Positions 8,474 through 17,303 of a DNA stretch of 64,000 bases are shown here, piece after piece; positions within the stretch are counted from its first letter, which is position 1, and each line of letters begins with the position of its first letter. Under the pieces are notes generated by a model, which was not told where the DNA came from, did not search any database, and saw only the letters and a list, made by a program, of their open reading frames with translations. The translations under genes and the position numbers were made by a program. This DNA is from Nostoc sp. MS1. GTDB taxonomy: Bacteria > Cyanobacteriota > Cyanobacteriia > Cyanobacteriales > Nostocaceae. The DNA lies in contig NZ_AP023441.1 in the NCBI RefSeq assembly GCF_019976755.1, positions 6,941,501 to 7,005,500 on the forward strand. The letters are read 5' to 3'.

Positions 8474-9183
8474 GCGTAAATTAAATCCCCAATTAAATCG
8501 GCTAATTCTCCACTAACTCCTAGAGGTGCGGCTAAGTATAAACTCACCCCAGGAAATTGTAATTTTAGCTCGTTAACAGCTTGGGCGATCGCATCAGTTA
8601 TGCCACCAGAGAATAAAAAGTATGGCAAAATCGCAATTTCTCGATGACCAGCAGCAATTAATTCTTTAACTCTTGATCCTAAACTAGGTGCTACAGACCA
8701 ATAAGCAGCAACAGCACCTATATTTGCTGCCATTGTTTCTACTGGCTGCTGAGAACCTGGGCGAAGGCTACCATGTGATAACAATATCCAAGCTTCTACT
8801 TTGATAGTAGCAATTTGCTTTTGGAGAAATGTCTGTAAACCTGGATGAATACCCAAGTATGGTTGTAATTCAATCAGGATATCTTGACTTAGCGCCTGTT
8901 GTGCCTGTGCTACTTCACCGGGAATATCTGTCATCACATGAACACCAGGAAGTAGAAACAAGGGTACAATTTTCAATTGATGACACCCAAAAGCTACAGC
9001 CGTTTGAGCAAAATTTTTAATCTGTTCATGCAACGGTTCAGGAGCCAATTCTAAATATCCTGTCCCCACAAGCTTTTCTGGAAGATGTAGTTTTTCCGCC
9101 ACTAATATAGCTAATTGCTGCATAGCAACTTCAGGACGCGGATCTCGGCTACCGTGGGATACCAATAAATAAGCAGATGACAT
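8470..9183 (-). CDS. sirB: Sirohydrochlorin chelatase (CbiX/SirB type)
   Basis: A 237-aa two-domain class II chelatase expected to insert iron (siroheme) or cobalt into sirohydrochlorin. The N-terminal half has LLVSHGSRDPRPE with metal-binding-type His10 and PLFLLPGVHVMTDIP with His82. The second half repeats the pattern at ILLSHGSLRPGSQ (His137) and ILPYFLFSGGITD. The duplication gives the long CbiX-type architecture. It is the first gene of a two-gene unit with cobA, with which it overlaps by 4 bp. Cobaltochelatase and ferrochelatase activity cannot be separated from sequence; the pairing with cobA in a nitrate-assimilating cyanobacterium favours siroheme. Confidence 0.9.
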   Translation of the reverse strand: MSSAYLLVSHGSRDPRPEVAMQQLAILVAEKLHLPEKLVGTGYLELAPEPLHEQIKNFAQTAVAFGCHQLKIVPLFLLPGVHVMTDIPGEVAQAQQALSQDILIELQPYLGIHPGLQTFLQKQIATIKVEAWILLSHGSLRPGSQQPVETMAANIGAVAAYWSVAPSLGSRVKELIAAGHREIAILPYFLFSGGITDAIAQAVNELKLQFPGVSLYLAAPLGVSGELADLIGDLIYA

Positions 9184-9277
9184 GAGTAATAAGTTCTTCG
9201 TAGCTATTTTTACTATGCTACAGAAGATTTCAGGACAATTGATAAATTAAAATATGATTATTCAAAAGGCAATTTAG

Positions 9278-10387
9278 ATGACATCTGAAAGGTCGAAAAA
9301 AACTAAACTACCACGAACATTTAGTGTTCAAATACAAATCACTACACCAAAGCTTGTGGTCATACCAATTCCTAGTAAAGAACTTGGCTTTGTGAGCATG
9401 GTGGAATTTGTAATAATTATAAAAAACAATACATCTTTCTCTTTACCCTTTTCCTTTTGGGGCTGCTTAATTCCCGAAATTACTGCACCAAATGGGCAAG
9501 ATATTAAACCAAAGGAAGCAATAAATACTTATGATAACGAAAGTCAATTTTTCTTGGGAGTAGGTGATTCAGGAGGGCTTGCTTTACAAGCTCAACTTTA
9601 TTGGCAAAGTAATTACTTAACATTTAAAATCACACACAATACTAAATATTGGCAACCTTCTAATTTCATTGAGTACTCTTGGACTTTTGAACAAATGGAA
9701 TTAGGAAAGTACCAATTACGGTGGATTTATCAGCCAATTTCCCACAAAATACTATGCACTAATCCTGATGTTGAACAATCAAATGAATTACTGGAAGCTC
9801 ACACAGTAGAAACGCCTAACTTAAATTTGTATCTAGTTCAACCTTCAGAGAAATATAATGCAGTCGAGATAGATGGTATTTGTATGAGAACTTTAGCACA
9901 GCAGATATTAACTGTGCCGTCAAGAGAATCTATATTCAAAGAATCAATCAAACTGGCTGGTATTCGCATTAGTAACAACACTGCCAAACATTTACATTTC
10001 AGCTTTTATAATACTTTGTTTCCAGAAATTATAGATGCTAATGGTTATCCCGTGGAACAAAGCTATGCTAGTGATTGGATTAGTCAACCAAACACATCCG
10101 ACTTTATTTTGGCTAATCCTGGAAGACACTTAACATTTTTTCCCGGCGGCTCCATAAGTTGGGATTATAATGAAAGACTAACATTACACATAGAAGATTG
10201 CATGGGAGGAACTTATTTCTTTTGGCTTCCAAGGTTAGGTAATTTTAGAATTAGATTTAATTACATCAACCATAGAAACTTAGCCAGTGTTTATGATGAG
10301 AAAACTGGAAAGAAGAAGCAAATAGAAAATATTTGGACAGGAACAGTAGTCACTCCTTTCGTAGAGTTCAAGCTCAGAGAAAAATGA
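9278..10387 (+). CDS. Unknown protein with two similar beta-rich domains, 369 aa
   Basis: I do not recognise a named function. The protein appears to be an internal duplication of an Ig-like or BsuPI-like beta domain. The first copy (about residues 38-155) has VEFVIIIKNNTSFSLPFSFWG, LIPEITAPNGQDI and a closing LGKYQLRWIYQP. The second (about 225-330) has IKLAGIRISNNTAKHLHFSF, LFPEIIDANGYPV and LGNFRIRFNYIN. Both copies share N-N-T, PEI-x-x-(P/A)NG and LG-(K/N)-(Y/F)-x-(L/I)-R. No signal peptide is seen, so it is probably cytoplasmic. ATG at 9278; divergent from sirB with about 94 bp between them. AT-rich codons compared with its neighbours. Confidence 0.75.
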   Translation: MTSERSKKTKLPRTFSVQIQITTPKLVVIPIPSKELGFVSMVEFVIIIKNNTSFSLPFSFWGCLIPEITAPNGQDIKPKEAINTYDNESQFFLGVGDSGGLALQAQLYWQSNYLTFKITHNTKYWQPSNFIEYSWTFEQMELGKYQLRWIYQPISHKILCTNPDVEQSNELLEAHTVETPNLNLYLVQPSEKYNAVEIDGICMRTLAQQILTVPSRESIFKESIKLAGIRISNNTAKHLHFSFYNTLFPEIIDANGYPVEQSYASDWISQPNTSDFILANPGRHLTFFPGGSISWDYNERLTLHIEDCMGGTYFFWLPRLGNFRIRFNYINHRNLASVYDEKTGKKKQIENIWTGTVVTPFVEFKLREK

Positions 10388-10416
10388 ATTTACTATACTT
10401 CTGTGTCAACGCTTTC

Positions 10417-10800
10417 TCATTGTTCTTGTGCTGTATAAGTGTAAAAGTTATTAAATGCTCCTACGGTTTCAAACTTGTACGAGGGTATGAGATCGCTGAT
10501 TTTTAATTCAGTACGATAGATGCTGAACAGGAAAAAATCTTGCCGTTCAGTAGTAGCTGAGAGGAGTTGACGCATTTGTGGGTTAGCAGAATCTACAATT
10601 TTGTCGCAGTTGTAGTTGATCAACCGTTCTAAGAATCTCGTTGTTTTATTGCAGACATCACTTTTTAAGTAACCTGTCAGCCGTTGCACAGCGTAATCCT
10701 CATATTCAGCCTGATTGGGATTAGTTTTCGCCATTGCTACTCCCAACACAGCCGCTAATCCTAATGCTCCTATAGATGCCATGACAGTCAAGGATTTCAT
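10417..10800 (-). CDS. DUF4359-type exported protein, 127 aa
   Basis: A small exported or membrane-anchored protein. It begins with a signal-like hydrophobic segment (SLTVMASIGALGLAAVLGVAMA, residues 3-24). The mature part starts KTNPNQAEYEDYAVQRLTGYLKSDVC and continues with a second cysteine (VCNK...YNCDK) that could form a disulfide. The TNPxxxxYxxYAxxxL pattern and overall layout resemble cyanobacterial DUF4359 proteins, whose role is unknown; that assignment is from memory of the family. It is convergent with the gene at 9278-10387, 29 bp away. Confidence 0.75.
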   Translation of the reverse strand: MKSLTVMASIGALGLAAVLGVAMAKTNPNQAEYEDYAVQRLTGYLKSDVCNKTTRFLERLINYNCDKIVDSANPQMRQLLSATTERQDFFLFSIYRTELKISDLIPSYKFETVGAFNNFYTYTAQEQ

Positions 10801-10926
10801 ACTTCTTAACTCTTATCCACTAAATCAATTTGCATTGCCAAGACTATAAATCAGTAAAATTCATTCTTAGCGACAAAAAATTCTAGACCACTTCACAAAA
10901 AAGGTGCTATAATCAAAAATGTCTAT

Positions 10927-11000
10927 GGCGGGCGTAGCCAAGTGGTTAAGGCAGTGGATTGTGGTTCCACCATTCGGGGGTTCAAGTCCCCTCGTTCGCC
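10927..11000 (+). tRNA. tRNA-His (GUG anticodon)
   Basis: A complete cloverleaf can be drawn. The acceptor arms GCGGGCG (10928-10934) and CGTTCGC (10993-10999) pair with two G-T pairs. The D arm is GCC/GGC, the anticodon loop is TTGTGGT with anticodon GTG, and the T arm is GGGGG, TTCAAGT, CCCCT. The extra G at 10927 faces C73, the G-1 identity element special to tRNA-His. CCA is not encoded. It stands alone. Confidence 0.97.
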
Positions 11001-11116
11001 CTCATTATCGAATAAAACTAACATTAACAGCACAGGATAAATCAACCTGGGGTCATTATTATCCTAGCTGTTTAAGCGGTGCTTTGATGATAATGTCTGC
11101 AAATTGTGTTGATTAA

Positions 11117-11462
11117 CTAGGTATTAGTTAATTCAGAGACGATGATTGTGTGATGCTTTTCCTTTTATCGGTAATGACGAGAAGCCCAAAACTCCTATCT
11201 TTTAAGTAGGAGTTTTAGTCCTTTACGAAGTGTTCCCGTTCGCTGTAGTGTTGCGTAGCAAAGGGTACGGCAATTTTAATTGCCGAGTCACATAGATTAG
11301 GACATTTTCAAAGACTGAATGCTAGGAATAATAGAGCTTTCTCTTTTGCCTTCTGCTATAACAAAGCATGATTTGACAAAGGTTTTTGAGAAAAAAGTAG
11401 GGGTGAACAGATGTACGCCCCTACAGATAATGAATGTGTTGTAAAGATTTTTTGAGTTGGTA
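11117..11462. other. Gene-free stretch with three inverted repeats
   Basis: No convincing reading frame. It holds a hairpin at 11188-11216 (AAAACTCCTA, 9-nt loop, TAGGAGTTTT) that could terminate transcripts in either direction, and a perfect CGGCAATT/AATTGCCG palindrome at 11268-11285. It also holds a GGGG...CCCC palindromic repeat at 11399-11422, related to those at 16458 and 17211. The stretch follows tRNA-His and lies downstream of the penicillin-binding protein gene. Confidence 0.7.
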
Positions 11463-13844
11463 TTAGTTAGAAGAGGTAGAACCAGGTTTAAGTCTTTCTC
11501 GCCAAGAAGGTGTGGCTGTAGAAGAACTCGAAGAACTTGAGGAGCCAGAACTATTACTATCTGAGGATGAAGCCCGTCTCGACCGAAGAGGAGATGGAGA
11601 ATCTGAGTCTACACTTGATCTCAATCGCCGTCTTCTGCGGGGAGTTGCTTCTTCACTCACAGTAGGGGCTGCTTCTTCGCTACGATAGCGTCGTCTTCTT
11701 GGTCTATCTTCAGATGATGAGCTATCTTCTGTTTGCTGGTAAGAGCGTCTTCTGCGTCTTGGAGTTGAGTCGTTATCATCTGTTGAGTCGTCGTCATTTG
11801 ATTCTAGAGAACCGTTAACGATTTTTCCTGGCTTAATGGGTTTGGCTTTAATAGTACCTTTACGCCCTTCAAGCTTGGGTCTTTGGGGGAACTTTTCTAC
11901 TGGCATTCCCTCAACCGCTTTTTCCATGAACTCATGCCAAGTATAAGCAGCGCTACCGCTACTACCATCAGTAGGACGATTATCATCATTACCTAACCAA
12001 ACTCCCGCCACTACTTGGGGAATATAACCAATAAACCACAAATCGCGGGCTTCGTCAGATGTACCTGTCTTACCCGCTACAGGGCGATTATCTAATTGGG
12101 CTGCTGCACCAGTCCCGTTTTCAACTACGTTACGCAACATCCATGTCATAATGGCGGCGCTATCAGCATCTAGGGCGCGTTTAGAGTTAAATTTGGCTGA
12201 CCAAATGACTTTTCCATTACGGTTGAGGATGCGGCGGATGCCGTGAGGTTCTGTGTGTAAACCTTTAGTAGCAAAGCTACCGTAGGCACTGGTTAGTTCT
12301 AATAAATTGACTTCATTTGAGCCAAGAGCTAAGGAATAATGAGGGTTGAGTTTCGACTTAATCCCCATATCTTGGGCTAGTTTAATTGTTGGCTCAAATC
12401 CCACGTCTAACAATACCTTGAGCGCGACCACATTCACCGAACGGGTAAGGGCATCGCGCATGGTCATTGTACCCCGGAAGTTTTCATGGTAGTTTTTGGG
12501 TTCGTAGCCATCAACTACAAAGGGGGCATCTATATATGTATCGTAGGGGCTTTTACCTGTGGCGATCGCCGTTGCGTAAACAAATCCCTTAAATGTTGAA
12601 CCGGGCTGGCGTTGTGCTTGGGTAACGCGGTTAAACTGGTTTTTACCAAAGTCTTTACCCCCTACCATTGCCTTAATTTCACCGTTACGTGGGTCTATAG
12701 CCACTAAAGCTGCTTCTTTAAAGTTTTGCCAGCTTCCCTCATTTTTTACGGTTTTGGTGACTGCTGCTTCTGCGGCTTTTTGCCAAGTTGGGTTGAGGCT
12801 AGTTTCTACAGTTAAGCCACCAGTTGCTAACACCTGGGGCGAAACATACTTAGGTAATTCTTTTTGAATATAACTGCTAAAGTAGGGCGATTCTACTTGT
12901 AGTCGTTTGGGCAAACTGGTTTTTAAGGTGAGTGGTTCTTGAATGGCAGCTTGCCTTTGGGCTGGGGTAATAAAACCCTCTTTTTCCATCCTTAGTAACA
13001 CCAAGTTACGCCTTTGTTTGGCAGCTTGCGGATTTTTGTCTGGGGAGTACAGGCTAGGCGCGGGTGGTAAACCAGCAATTGTTGCCGCTTCTGAAAGTGT
13101 AAGCTGGTCTACTGGTTTACTGAAATAAACCCAGGCTGCATCCGCTACACCGTAAGCCCCACCACCCAAGTAGACCAAATTCAAATAACGCTCTAATATT
13201 TGGTCTTTGGATAATTCTTTTTCTATTTTCTGGGCAAGACGGGCTTCCTTGAGTTTGCGCCAAACTGTTCGCTCTTGTTTAAGGAAAAGAATCCGCGCTA
13301 ATTGTTGAGTGATGGTGCTACCACCTTCTACCACATTTTGCGATCGCAAATTATTTACTACTGCTCTGACAATCCCTTGGGGATCAATCCCATCATGCTC
13401 CGCAAATCTGCTATCTTCAGAAGCGATAAAAGCTTTTTTTAAATTATCGGGGATCTGCTGTAGTTTTAGTTGTTCTCTAGTTGCTTCTCCCTGCTGTAGT
13501 AAAATACTACCATCGGCAGCTTTGATAGTTATTGTTTGCTCCCGCACACTTGTTTGTAGTTGGGATTTATCAGGTAAACTACTATCTATTTTTCCTAAAA
13601 AATAGTTAAAGGCAACGATCCCGCCACCTACACTTAACCCAGCCCAGAACCACAAACGTCGATAAATTGGCTTTTCCCGACTGGTGAATCTATTAACTAT
13701 CCCAGACGTTACACCACCTATGCGGTTGATTAATTTCTTGGGTCTTACCACTTGGGTTTGTGGTAAGCCATCGGTCGTTGATTCTTCTTGCTCGTAACGA
13801 TTTGTAGGCGGCAAGCGCAGTTCCCCCTTGTCAGAGTCACTCAA
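11463..13844 (-). CDS. Class A penicillin-binding protein (PBP1A-type)
   Basis: A 793-aa bifunctional peptidoglycan synthase. A cytoplasmic N-terminus is followed by one membrane helix (about residues 62-84). The GT51 glycosyltransferase domain shows SEDSRFAEHDGID with catalytic Glu143, GGSTITQQLAR and the KEARLAQKIEKELSKDQILERYLN block. The transpeptidase domain has Ser416-T-F-K419 (QPGSTFKGF), SVN at 469-471 and KTGT at 592-595, so all catalytic motifs are intact. From about residue 655 to the end is a disordered tail, rich in Ser, Arg and Asp with RRRRR clusters. Several paralogues are usual in filamentous cyanobacteria, so the exact PBP number is not assigned. ATG at 13844. Confidence 0.94.
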   Translation of the reverse strand: MSDSDKGELRLPPTNRYEQEESTTDGLPQTQVVRPKKLINRIGGVTSGIVNRFTSREKPIYRRLWFWAGLSVGGGIVAFNYFLGKIDSSLPDKSQLQTSVREQTITIKAADGSILLQQGEATREQLKLQQIPDNLKKAFIASEDSRFAEHDGIDPQGIVRAVVNNLRSQNVVEGGSTITQQLARILFLKQERTVWRKLKEARLAQKIEKELSKDQILERYLNLVYLGGGAYGVADAAWVYFSKPVDQLTLSEAATIAGLPPAPSLYSPDKNPQAAKQRRNLVLLRMEKEGFITPAQRQAAIQEPLTLKTSLPKRLQVESPYFSSYIQKELPKYVSPQVLATGGLTVETSLNPTWQKAAEAAVTKTVKNEGSWQNFKEAALVAIDPRNGEIKAMVGGKDFGKNQFNRVTQAQRQPGSTFKGFVYATAIATGKSPYDTYIDAPFVVDGYEPKNYHENFRGTMTMRDALTRSVNVVALKVLLDVGFEPTIKLAQDMGIKSKLNPHYSLALGSNEVNLLELTSAYGSFATKGLHTEPHGIRRILNRNGKVIWSAKFNSKRALDADSAAIMTWMLRNVVENGTGAAAQLDNRPVAGKTGTSDEARDLWFIGYIPQVVAGVWLGNDDNRPTDGSSGSAAYTWHEFMEKAVEGMPVEKFPQRPKLEGRKGTIKAKPIKPGKIVNGSLESNDDDSTDDNDSTPRRRRRSYQQTEDSSSSEDRPRRRRYRSEEAAPTVSEEATPRRRRRLRSSVDSDSPSPLRSRRASSSDSNSSGSSSSSSSSTATPSWRERLKPGSTSSN

Positions 13845-14151
13845 TTTTAATGATTTATTGCTTGAACCAGGAGGTTAAGTTTCTCTACAATAGTTCTTCG
13901 CAAAAGATTTTGCACTAGCCCTTAAGAAATAACTTAGGGTTTTGTACAATGAGTTTGTGATAGTATAGTATCCCATAAAATAGTCATCACAATTCATCAC
14001 TACATAAAATAAAAATTTCCTCAGTTTATCTACAGAGATTATTTAAAATAAAAACGTAATTTATTTAATTAATATTCTCAATACAAAAATCTGATAAAAT
14101 TGAATATATAATACTTGCGGCAGATATTTAACAGATGTTTTGTAGAGCAGA
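13845..14151. other. AT-rich divergent intergenic region
   Basis: It separates the reverse-strand penicillin-binding protein gene from forward folK and must hold promoters for both. It is strongly AT-rich from about 13920 on. I see no gene, repeat array or clear operator in it. Confidence 0.6.
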
Positions 14152-14223
14152 TTGACTATTGATAATAACAATATCCTTAGAAAACAAAGTGCGAAATTTA
14201 CAAAAGGGATGCAGGCAGGTGTG

Positions 14224-14739
14224 ATGCGCTATGCTTGTTCTTGTGTGCGTAACCCTGTGCGAGCAGCGATCGCACTTGGTAGTAATCTGGGTGATTCTTT
14301 ATCAATATTAGAAGCGGCAACAGCAGAATTAGCAGCTATTCCCGACATTCAGCTACAAGCAAAATCGAGTTGGTACATTACCAAAGCAGTAGGGCCTCCA
14401 CAACCAGATTATTTAAACGGCTGCATCATCCTCAAGGTAGGTATTGATGCCCAAGAGTTGTTAAAAACTTTACTGGCGATAGAACAAAAATTTGGGCGAG
14501 TGCGGCAGGAAAGATGGGGGCCGCGATCGCTAGACTTGGATTTGTTATTGTATGATGACTTAATTATTGATACACCAAATCTCCAAATACCCCATCCGCG
14601 AATGCAAGAGCGAGCCTTTGTATTAGTACCTTTAGCAGAGATTGCTCCTGATTGGGTAGAACCAATTTCCGGATTTGTAATTAGAGACTTGGTAAAAAAG
14701 GTAGACTGTTCTGATGTACATTTGTTAAAGGGCAGTTAA
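14224..14739 (+). CDS. folK: 2-amino-4-hydroxy-6-hydroxymethyldihydropteridine pyrophosphokinase
   Basis: Folate-pathway enzyme transferring pyrophosphate from ATP to hydroxymethyl-dihydropterin. The family core is complete: AAIALGSNLGD, KSSWYITKAVGPPQPDYLNGC, LLAIEQKFGRVRQERWGPRSLDLDLLLYDD (holding the magnesium-binding Asp pair in DLDLL) and IPHPRMQERAFVLVPLAEIAP. The open frame extends upstream to a TTG at 14152. I favour the ATG at 14224 (AGG-like motif just upstream), which gives about 171 aa, close to the usual length; the ATG at 14209 is also possible. It is followed 84 bp later by a Nudix hydrolase gene and may be co-transcribed with it. Confidence 0.93.
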   Translation: MRYACSCVRNPVRAAIALGSNLGDSLSILEAATAELAAIPDIQLQAKSSWYITKAVGPPQPDYLNGCIILKVGIDAQELLKTLLAIEQKFGRVRQERWGPRSLDLDLLLYDDLIIDTPNLQIPHPRMQERAFVLVPLAEIAPDWVEPISGFVIRDLVKKVDCSDVHLLKGS

Positions 14740-14823
14740 AACTATTACCCAGAGCAGAAAACGCTGATAGAACAAAAAATTCCAGTGTTTATCTGTGCTA
14801 CTTAAGACAAAACAATCTTAACT

Positions 14824-15372
14824 ATGCCATTAGGTAGAGAATTACCACAGCTATTAAAGCAACGCCTGTTCTATAAAGGACGCAAGTTTGATTTTGAAGT
14901 AAATCGGCTGCGTTTACCCAACAAATCCGAGGGAGAATGGGAGTGCATTCGCCACCCCGGAGGCGCTTTAGCTGTGCCTGTAACACCAGAAGGTAAACTT
15001 GTACTTGTTCGCCAATATCGTTTTGCTGTACAAGGGCGGATATTAGAATTTCCTGCAGGAACTTTAGAACCAACAGAAGAACCATTAGAGACAATAAAGC
15101 GCGAAATAGAAGAAGAAACAGGTTATAGTGCGCAAAAGTGGGATAAATTAGGCGAATTTTTCCTGGCTCCCGGCTATTCCGATGAAATTATCTATGCTTT
15201 CCTGGCGCGAGATTTAGAAAAGCTAGACACACCACCAAAACAAGATGAAGACGAAGATATTGAGACGGTGCTGTTAACCCCCGAAGAACTGGAAAGAGCC
15301 ATTCTACAAGGAGAACCGATAGATGCTAAATCAATCACCAGCTTTTTCTTAGCAAGGCCATTTTTGGTTTAG
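14824..15372 (+). CDS. Nudix hydrolase, probable ADP-ribose pyrophosphatase
   Basis: A 182-aa Nudix enzyme. The full Nudix box GX5EX7REXXEEXG is present at residues 79-101 (GTLEPTEEPLETIKREIEEETGY). Before it lie HPGGALAVPVTPEGKLVLVRQYR and LEFPAGTLE, a pattern typical of the ADP-ribose pyrophosphatase (NudF-like) branch, which hydrolyses ADP-ribose to AMP and ribose-5-phosphate. The substrate is an inference from that subfamily look. It lies downstream of folK in the same direction and is followed by a strong terminator, so folK and this gene may form a short operon. Confidence 0.9.
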   Translation: MPLGRELPQLLKQRLFYKGRKFDFEVNRLRLPNKSEGEWECIRHPGGALAVPVTPEGKLVLVRQYRFAVQGRILEFPAGTLEPTEEPLETIKREIEEETGYSAQKWDKLGEFFLAPGYSDEIIYAFLARDLEKLDTPPKQDEDEDIETVLLTPEELERAILQGEPIDAKSITSFFLARPFLV

Positions 15373-15412
15373 TATTAGTTCATAATCCATAGTTAACAGT
15401 CAATGACTACTG

Positions 15413-15447
15413 AAAAAACTCCAACCCTTCGTGGTTGGAGTTTTTTT
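15413..15447 (+). terminator. Rho-independent terminator after the Nudix gene
   Basis: A stem of AAAAACTCCAAC (15414-15425) pairs with GTTGGAGTTTTT (15434-15445) across a CCTTCGTG loop, followed by T residues. It lies 41 bp after the Nudix stop. Confidence 0.9.
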
Positions 15448-15657
15448 ATGAATTTTGGTGGGTTTTGCGTAAGACCTTCAGCATCAGCTGATAACTAGTA
15501 TATATATAGAAATCTAGTTTGATTATTGAAAAAGCCCCGTACAAGTTAAATCTTAAGTGTAGAAACAGCTATTTCAAAAATCAAATGGATATCCTATGTA
15601 AAAGGTAAAACTCAGTTTTACGGCAATTATTCTTACTCAATTATTAATTCAAAGATT

Positions 15658-16422
15658 ATGTTTAAAAATCTATTAGCAAGTGTTGGTATTGGTGCAGCAA
15701 AAGTAGATACAAAGCTTTTTACCAATTCTGTAGTTCCAGGCGAAACCTTAGAAGGTGAAGTCTACATTCGTGGTGGAGATGTTGCCCAAAATATTGATGA
15801 TATATACATAAAACTAGCTACTGAATATGAACGGGAAACAGAAGACTCCACAGTTACCGAAGAATGCGTACTAATTAACTATAGATTGTCAGAACGCCTT
15901 AGTATTGAGCCAAAAGAGGAAGTTGTTATTCCTTTCTCATTGGTTTTACCCCATGAAATGCCCTTAACTCTAGGCCGAACTCCCGTATACATCCGCACAG
16001 GATTAGAAATTAAATCAGCGATTAACCCCAGAGATAGAGACTATTTAGAAGTGCGTCCACATCCACTAATGCAACGGGTACTGCAAGCAGTAGAAAACTT
16101 AGGCTTTCATTTATATAAAGTCGATTGTGAATACACTCATCATTTTAGTGGCACTTATCCCTTTGTACAGGAGTTTGAGTTTCGTCCTAATGGGAAATAT
16201 CGCAATACTTTAGATGAATTGGAAATAATTTTCCTTTTAAAGCCAGATTATTTAGAAGTATTGTTAGAACTTGATAAACGCGCTCGTGGTTGGAAAGGTT
16301 TATTAGAAGAAGTTTTTGATGTAGATGAGCGATATGCACGCTTGATGGTAAAACAATCAGATTTATATGAATTAGATTTTGAGGCTGTGATTGATGAGAC
16401 AATTCAACGTCATATTCATTAA
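15658..16422 (+). CDS. Spo0M-like (sporulation-control) family protein
   Basis: A 254-aa cytoplasmic protein of the Spo0M family, which has an arrestin-like beta-sandwich fold. The N-terminus MFKNLLASVGIGAAKVDTKL and the segments VVPGETLEGEVYIRGGDVAQNI, IPFSLVLPHEMPLT and VYIRTGLEIKSAINPRDRDYL match the family pattern closely. In Bacillus, Spo0M influences sporulation and links to the cytoskeleton; its role in cyanobacteria is not established. A 285-bp gap with the Nudix terminator lies upstream. It is followed by a palindromic repeat and then an unknown gene in the same direction. Confidence 0.9.
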   Translation: MFKNLLASVGIGAAKVDTKLFTNSVVPGETLEGEVYIRGGDVAQNIDDIYIKLATEYERETEDSTVTEECVLINYRLSERLSIEPKEEVVIPFSLVLPHEMPLTLGRTPVYIRTGLEIKSAINPRDRDYLEVRPHPLMQRVLQAVENLGFHLYKVDCEYTHHFSGTYPFVQEFEFRPNGKYRNTLDELEIIFLLKPDYLEVLLELDKRARGWKGLLEEVFDVDERYARLMVKQSDLYELDFEAVIDETIQRHIH

Positions 16423-16457
16423 ATTTTGTGGAATAATTTGATATAGAATTTGTCAAA

Positions 16458-16484
16458 GGGACGCACAGCTATCTGTACGTCCTA
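16458..16484. repeat. Palindromic dispersed repeat, copy 2
   Basis: GGGACGCACAG then CTATCTGTACGTCC forms an imperfect palindrome. Near-identical sequence follows the next gene at 17211-17239, and a looser copy lies at 11399-11422. All three sit between genes, close to 3' ends. Confidence 0.65.
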
Positions 16485-16548
16485 ATTTAATATGAATTGT
16501 ATGTGGCGATCGCCATCACAAACCCATGCTAAAAAAGTAGTTTGATAA

Positions 16549-17169
16549 ATGGTTTCCATTGTGATCAAGGGTGGATGGTTTCATCAGATTCTCGGAAAAT
16601 CAGCACAGAATGCAGGGTTTGCTTTTATTGCAGTCTTGGGAGATTTGGAAAACGGAACACAAGTAAACACATATCCCAACGTTGACGAAAAGTTTGTGTT
16701 TCCTTTGTCAAATTATATTGATGATAAATCCACCGATATTTTATTGATTGATACTGATGTATTTGCAGAACCAGTTAATGAGGTCTGGGTTAGAGCTAGA
16801 GTTCCAGCCATATTTGGTTTTAATATATTATTTAGTCAGTTTGTTCCAGATTATAAGTATGGGTTGATAGGGCAAACGTTTATAGCTTGTGAGCAAAAGT
16901 CGACGGGAGACTGGGAAGCCTATCTATTTATTTGTGAAGGATATAATCTTTCTGCCAAACTGCGTTTTTATCCAGATGATTCATTAATTGAAACTTATAA
17001 AAGCATTGCTAAAGCCTTTTGGGAGTTATTATTGCTTGAACCTGAACATATTTGTACATTCTGCGATGGCTATCTCCACTACAATGAATTTGATGATGAA
17101 GAATGGCACAACGTGGTGTTTAATCGTGGTCAAGTCAGTATGGAAACGATATCCCCTGTATTTTGGTAA
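16549..17169 (+). CDS. Unknown protein, 206 aa
   Basis: I recognise no family. The sequence looks like a globular cytoplasmic protein without membrane segments. It has a beta-rich first half (MVSIVIKGGWFHQILG, AFIAVLGDLENGTQV), a run of acidic residues (DKSTDILLIDTDVF) and a Trp- and acid-rich C-terminus with two closely spaced cysteines (HICTFCDGYLHYNEFDDEEW). ATG at 16549. It lies 126 bp after the Spo0M-like gene, with palindromic repeat copies on both sides. A shorter frame at 16988-17176 is a shadow of this one. Confidence 0.7.
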   Translation: MVSIVIKGGWFHQILGKSAQNAGFAFIAVLGDLENGTQVNTYPNVDEKFVFPLSNYIDDKSTDILLIDTDVFAEPVNEVWVRARVPAIFGFNILFSQFVPDYKYGLIGQTFIACEQKSTGDWEAYLFICEGYNLSAKLRFYPDDSLIETYKSIAKAFWELLLLEPEHICTFCDGYLHYNEFDDEEWHNVVFNRGQVSMETISPVFW

Positions 17170-17210
17170 CGCATAAGCTGACGTGATGTAAATAATTCAG
17201 CATAGTCTCA

Positions 17211-17239
17211 TAGGGGCGCACAGATAACTGTACGCCCTA
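17211..17239. repeat. Palindromic dispersed repeat, copy 3
   Basis: TAGGGGCGCACAG, ATAA, CTGTACGCCCTA forms a stem of about 10 bp with one bulge, so it could act as a weak terminator for the gene ending at 17169. It is related to 16458-16484 and 11399-11422. Confidence 0.65.
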
Positions 17240-17303
17240 ACTTAGTGTGAATAGAATTTACGCATGAAAAAGAAAACTCATCGTAATCAAATAAGCCTAA
17301 GAA

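Noticed and set aside
7694..9183. Cobalamin riboswitch before the cobA pair
   Set aside because: Only 94 bp lie upstream, and no conserved cobalamin-riboswitch box is visible.
10919..11116. 65-aa forward ORF
   Set aside because: It reads straight through tRNA-His, whose cloverleaf is complete.
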